Shown in pieces: positions 58,547 to 64,000 of a stretch of DNA of 64,000 bases; position 1 is the first letter of the stretch; each line of letters opens with the position of its first letter. The position numbers were made by a program, and so were the translations under genes. The notes under the pieces are model-generated. The model searched no databases. It saw only the letters and a program-made list of their open reading frames with translations, and was not told the DNA's origin. The DNA comes from Aquanectria penicillioides (lineage: Eukaryota; Ascomycota; Sordariomycetes; Hypocreales; Nectriaceae), in contig PYIU01000001.1 in NCBI GenBank assembly GCA_003415625.1, positions 7,504,210 through 7,568,209 of the forward strand, read 5' to 3'.

Positions 58547-61500
58547 TCGATTTCTGGGTTATTGTTTTCGCAAGCTCTTTGCCGAGACAGGTAGTTTCGG
58601 TACTATGCACGGCCTAGTGCTCGCACAAATACACTTCTCATCGCATCATGGCACGTCCATGGATGTTGACTATTTGCACTATCTCAAAACTATGACTTCA
58701 TCGGTGATTGAATTTGATCTCATTACTTCGGTGCAACTGTATCAATCTCACCGACAATCTGGCAGTCTGGGGTCCAGACTCCACTGTGCACTGCACTCGG
58801 AGGTCCGATCCTGACATGCTAGATTCGCCAATCTGGCGGTCCGTCGCCGTTGACTGGTCAACTAACGAACGTACCGGGCCTCCGTAGACGGCTTGGCAAG
58901 TTTTCAAGCCCCGTAGATCGCGTTCGATTTCAAATGATGAATTGTTATCCCAACTACAGGTGTGATTCTTAGCGTCTAGACCCCCGCGTATAGCATTACT
59001 CCCATGTGCCAGTCTACGCAAGCTGTGGTTTGCGTGTCAAAACGCCTTTTCTGCAGACAAATTGCTGTAGCCATTTCTCCACTTCCCCGCCCGAGGTTCG
59101 TGTGGAGCTGAAGCTCCCCGCACGCACTCTTCGTACGATTCTGGGCTGTGGAACCGGTGGTGCACTTTGACAGCACGTGGGCTAGATTTCCATGCCATGG
59201 GGGGTATTGATTCGCTACCGTCATACGGCTGGGAGGGTGGCTGATGCAGTGGGCCGTTTGTTGGATTTTATTCATGCTTAAATGGCTCTATTTTCACAAG
59301 CACAGATCTTGAGCACCACCTGTCCGCCGATGACAGGAATATTTATCTCAATAACATAGGATATCAAAGCATGCAAGTCTCCAGCTAAGCTCACCGCTAG
59401 TTTAGACATTCGATAGATGGCTGTTGTTGTGAAGTACGGCTGATGCTCTCCCCTCGACGCCTTCATCCTCGTCATATTCAAAATGTCCCCCTGCATTTGC
59501 GCCGAAAAGGGAACGCCCATGCGTCTATTTCATTCGTAGAACCAATATCTTACCCGAGCCTGCAGAGAAGCATACTATTGGTCCATGAAATGAGGGTACG
59601 TCAGCGCCGAGCTGCGTGAGGCCCGGGGGCTGTTCGTAGGTGCTACTCCAAAGGGAAACGAAGCAACGCATGACAACGCGTGCTTCCTATCTTGACCAAA
59701 ATAACGCCACTCTACTAGTCGTAGGTAAACAATCATGATCTCATATGGATATTTTTGGCTTCATTTAGGGAAGTTTCTCCTATTCGCCCTTCTACATGTG
59801 AAGTAGTTTTAATGATAGCGACTTATTCACCCAGATATATCATTAAAAAGCATCCAAAGTACAGATTTCTCAATAGTGAAACGTTCTGTGTTAAAAATAA
59901 CCTAAAATTAAAGACCCTGGTTGTCAACTTTCGTAAAAGCTACCTAGCCAGCTGAAATTTGGGGGAAATCGGAGTTCCGACAAACCAATGCACCCTGTCA
60001 GCTCTAGCCGCGATCAGATCAGGGCTTGTCCGGTGGGTGCTGAGATCTCTAGATTCCGCAATTTAAGTCATGATCTCGATGCTACCGGATATGAGATAGG
60101 AATATAGCTGGCTTGTCATGGAAATCTACGGGTTATTATCGTTTGACTGCCTCCAGTAGTTAGATGCAAGGCGCTGTTCGAAGATCTAGGCATAGAACCC
60201 CAAAGGCAGCTGAGTCCTAGCAACCTCAGTAAGTTGAGGCTTGAACCCATCGCCCACTTCCTCTAGAGCAGGCGGAGATACGATTGCCCTCATCTTGTTG
60301 TTCGGTGCGCCAATCTCATCTCCCTCCTCATGGGAGCTTGCTTCTGGAGGCATGGGATATCCTTGCAATATGGTTGGCACAACCACCAGAGGTTTTGACA
60401 TCATTCTCCACACCGGAGTCCCGGCCAAGACTTATCAGTGACTGATCGGCGGTCCGGTCTGACTATTCCTTTCAACTGACCTGCGATCGTGACGTGTCAA
60501 GTTCCATTCTTGAGTATCCGGAACGGAAGTCGACAGATAATGTGTCTATCATTGTCGACCCTCCTCGACTTGACAGAACTCCATTGACCTTCCAAAAGGC
60601 AGTTTCGAGAGGGCTGTGGGGTATTCGAATGCTAGATATTGTTTCCCGCGGGCGTTGGTTTGCTCTTTAAGTTTTTCCATCTGAATGTACCGTATCCTTT
60701 GGTCGCAGGACTTGATCGAGTTTATGTCTTCGTTCTTCTTTGCTTTGTTTACTATCATCATCACCATTATCCTGTATCTCCGTGACAACCAACGCATCAA
60801 ACTATCGACCCAAGCACCTCAGCCTTCGACATCTTTCTGGAGCTCAACGATATTAAAGGATGAACTGTGTTAGCCACTGGTATTGGTCTAAGAAAGCCAT
60901 AGGATGTTCTTATCTCAATAAATAACGGCTGGTGTATACGTTCAAGATCTGAGGTTGCTGTTTGTATGCGTCTGATACTAAAGAAGGGATTAGGATCTAA
61001 TGAAGCGGGTTCCGCAGTTACTATCGCCACCATCGAAGCAGTAGAAATGAATTCACCCTCGGTTCAGGTGCAGGTCAACGACAGCATGAAAACACGACCC
61101 GGTCGATATCGTTGTACGCAATATGAGGCAAACATTGGCACCAAACATAAAGCCTGTGGATGAAGGATATTGAACTGCTAAGTTCGCCTTGATTGAATAG
61201 CTGTCTACCACCTGCATCACCGTGTGCTTTGAAGCAGCGCCATCATCGATAACACGCCATCACGCCACCAATCGACAAACATCTTTCCTCGTATGAGATA
61301 GATGAGCTACAGAGTCAAATTACGAGACTATCAAGGTCGCAAGACTTTTGCCATGATCGACTTCCTCCTCAAATGCGCATTCAGATTTCGTAGATAGTAT
61401 ACTTGATCATTTGGCGCTGCCTTGGTGTGTTTTTCCTGACCACATCGCGTGCACCATCTACAACAATCGTAGCCTTGACTTGTGATGGCTGCTCATAATC

Positions 61501-63887
61501 GACAGTGTTGTAATAGTCATTGTTGTTCTAGTGGCCGCCTCGTAATTTTGGATTGCCATCCACGACCAAGTGGATTTCCCAAGACGAGCGAGCTCTCATG
61601 GTGGTCTCATGGTGGCACACCTCCTCAAGAACGAGGGTAGAAATGGGTATAATAATAAAGTAAGGTGAGAATTGAGCACGAACGTCACTGGCTATGGGTT
61701 ATGACTTTTTATCCTTCGTAATCCTTTAACCAAGCTGTTGTTTTCGTTTCTAACCTTCTAATGTTACTTGCACATCCTCTTACTTGGACAGTAAGTATTG
61801 CATGGTGTCTACACAAGAAGCGCACTATATCTCAGCTATAAACTCCACACTTAGATGCATCCCAAAAGTGAAGGCTCTCTGAGGCGACAGGTTGTTGTAA
61901 AACTGGGTGACTTGAAGTCGATATGAAAGCTGCCAGCGCCTAATAACTCACTTAAGTGGCGATTCACCCACCATTTTACACCTAGCCTACCCTAACAGTC
62001 TCAAGAATAGGGATAAACGATGACAGGTAGTTCTAAATCAAGTTGGCTCTGTCACATTGGCTATCAACATCTAGTATTTCCTTCCCATAGCTGGTTCCCA
62101 ATGATCCAAAAATGAATATTACAAATTACCACGTACTGTAGTTGAGCATAGGGAGCGATGAGATGGTAAAATAGGGGAAGCTAACCTAAAGTCACAGACG
62201 TATGTGGCCGGGCCAGCGATAGAAGATGATCATTGATCCTTGCGGCCTTGTTTTCCAATTAAAGGAAAGTCACCCATGCAGCCGCATCATTCTTCCTCTC
62301 TACTCTGACATAATAGTATCCGAAGTCGTTAGGAGCGATTCGCTTCTCCATTATGCTCGCTGCGAACCTCTCAGGGGCGATGGTGCACCATATAATCGCG
62401 TTGGAAATTTTCTCTGAACAACAAAAACCGGAATTTATTCTACTCCGTAACTGACCCTAGCAGATTCTCGGTAGCCGTTGACACAAAATTCCACGAGTGA
62501 CCGGGGGATACTTACGTTTGGTGGAACCGTGGAGGCCTCATGTCTTCTGGAAAGATGAATATGGTGGGTTGCTGATTACAAGGCGACCCTTGCCAGGACC
62601 CGTCACTACGGGCGAAATACTGGCTAGCCCAGCACGATTCCACAAATTACACGGGGTGGGGTTACCAAATGCAGGGCCCCAGCATGTGACTGGCAAAATG
62701 CCTCTAGAGATTATAATCGGACCGCTTCTAGGGGTGTTATCATTGCGTCGCATGACGCTAATGGGGCGAAGCCTCTGAGCCATAACACAGCTGCTTGGCC
62801 AAGCAACGATTCAGCTTCAACCTTACGATTCAAGAATAAATGTATCAAGGAGGTACTTAGGCGAGATGTATGGTTGTCAGAGTTTTTACAAGGAGAGAAA
62901 AACCAAGGTTGATACACACCATGTGGCCTTGGGTAATGCTGTTGTTTCTGCTCGTCCAGCACGTGGCGGTCGATGATGCCTTCTCGGGTTTGGGCTGTGA
63001 TGGAGTGTTGATTGCATCCTTGCATCTTCTGGATGATAATTTAAAGGGACATCAATCAGGATCGATGAGTGCATGAGGCATTTCCAATTAGGTGACGTAG
63101 TTCTTGGCTGAATGTGGGACTTGATGGTCTGTTGCTGAAAAGGGATGACATTTACTTGGTCGGTGAAGGGAGTTTTAGCGATGCCCGACAGCCACCACCA
63201 CCGACTGAATGGGTCGCCCCAGAAAAGATGCTCCTAGCAAGCATTCCATGGGGGGACAGCAAGGGCGCCGCATCTTTCGATCCGCGCGTGACATTGAGCT
63301 GTCACCAGAGAGCAACTGTTGGTGCGGTTGTCCGTATTCTCAGACAACCCATGCTGGTCCATTAAGCTTAGTATGCTTAAATCAATTCATCTCGTTAGGT
63401 TGTTCGGCCCATTCCCGTCGCCTGTGCCTCATCCCAGCATGGCTGGATTTAATACGCGGATCCACGGGCGGAAACGGCTAGGATCGTGACAGAATCACCC
63501 GGGATGATTGGCGGAACCTCATCTGGCGAAATCTGAAACACCATCGTCAGCCCTGCTTGGCTCCCCCTTGCCTGTCCGGGCTGTTCAACCGAGATACGTG
63601 GGTTTGCGGGTGGAACTCGGAGTATTCGGGCGGTTGGTTCGGAATGTCACCAACGGGAGAATCTCTACTATTGTTCTATTCCGGGTAAGGGACGTGTATG
63701 CCACTGCTGTGCTGGATGAACGAGATGTGATGTATATAAAAGACCTAGAAGCCAGAACCGTTGAGAGAAGAGGTGTTGTATCAGCAGTGTCATTCAGTTT
63801 CTATATTATCGGGATCCTGGCTTGATTCCTAATTCATGCTTTATCCAACACATTCGAGTATTGTTAGACATCTTTATCTGCATCATC
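58547..63887. other. 5.3-kb region with no recognised gene
   Basis: Many short open frames overlap on both strands. Minus-strand frames at 60186-61033 and 62711-63025 have no domain. No tRNA-like structure was found by eye. The region may contain decayed repeats or non-coding transcripts. Confidence 0.45.
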
Positions 63888-64000
63888 ATGCATTTCTCTA
63901 CGCTGGCGGTTGTCGCCACGGCTTTTATGCCTTCGGCTATGGCCTGCCTGGGATACACTGGCGGTGTCCCCAAGGCCACCAGCACCAAGACCAACTCCAA
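63888..64000 (+). CDS. Secreted protein, 5' end only (possible pectate lyase)
   Basis: The ATG at 63888 opens a frame of 37 codons cut by the window end. MHFSTLAVVATAFMPSAMA is a strong signal peptide with cleavage near AMA-CLG. The mature start CLGYTGGVPKATSTKT resembles family PL3 fungal pectate lyases, from memory. Too short to be sure. Confidence 0.45.
   Translation, partial: MHFSTLAVVATAFMPSAMACLGYTGGVPKATSTKTNS

Noticed and set aside
60186..61033. Three adjacent minus-strand frames that might be one decayed gene
   Set aside because: Pieces do not match any motif I know and no consistent order could be shown.

Overview
The window reads as chromosomal DNA of a filamentous ascomycete (Pezizomycotina). 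Genes sit on both strands, are separated by long AT-rich spacers, and carry many short introns (mostly 50-70 nt, GT..AG, several with a CTRAC-like branch point). The families are typical of such fungi: a GT71 mannosyltransferase, Zn2Cys6/C2H2 regulators, fungal NACHT proteins, Dal5-type MFS carriers and HET-Q-type genes. Exon chains were joined by hand from splice signals and frame. Wherever a total length is given, the exons sum to a multiple of three. No species can be named from the sequence.

Region 1 (1-10.1 kb): a decayed membrane-protein gene, an intact Golgi-type GT71 alpha-mannosyltransferase, and a secreted Thr/Ser-rich glycoprotein with five exons, separated by empty spacers.

Region 2 (10.1-18.9 kb) is the most interesting part. 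A 345-bp MITE lies just upstream of a 276-aa protein that I read as a fungal gasdermin-like pore-former. Tail-to-tail with it is a gene for an 887-aa protein with an N-terminal helical/DUF7580-like half and a C-terminal subtilisin (S8) domain. Head-to-head with the protease is a 1345-aa zinc-finger/NACHT STAND protein (NLR-like). Gasdermin beside subtilisin is the arrangement of Podospora het-Q1/het-Q2, where the protease removes the gasdermin's C-terminal tail and triggers regulated cell death. Here an NLR shares the protease promoter, so the island looks like a self-contained sensor, protease and pore module.

Region 3 (19.4-31.1 kb): an NmrA-like reductase, an NAD-dependent epimerase, a set of relics (NRPS adenylation fragment, dehydroshikimate-dehydratase-like C-terminus, frameshifted isochorismatase), an alpha/beta-hydrolase lacking its nucleophilic serine, and a beta-lactamase-fold esterase-like protein.

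Region 4 (31.7-48.5 kb) looks like an aromatic-ring catabolic or specialised-metabolism cluster: maleylacetate reductase (nonsense codon), P450, two divergent SDRs, a regulator with both C2H2 and Zn2Cys6 fingers, a Baeyer-Villiger monooxygenase (frameshift), homogentisate 1,2-dioxygenase and an MFS exporter or importer. Two of the eight genes appear broken, so the pathway may be decaying or the breaks may be sequence errors.

Region 5 (48.5-64 kb): relics and two divergent ankyrin-repeat pseudogenes, one hypothetical protein, an intact Dal5-family MFS transporter, about 5.3 kb without a recognisable gene, and the first exon of a secreted protein cut by the window end. I saw no tRNA, rRNA or CRISPR.
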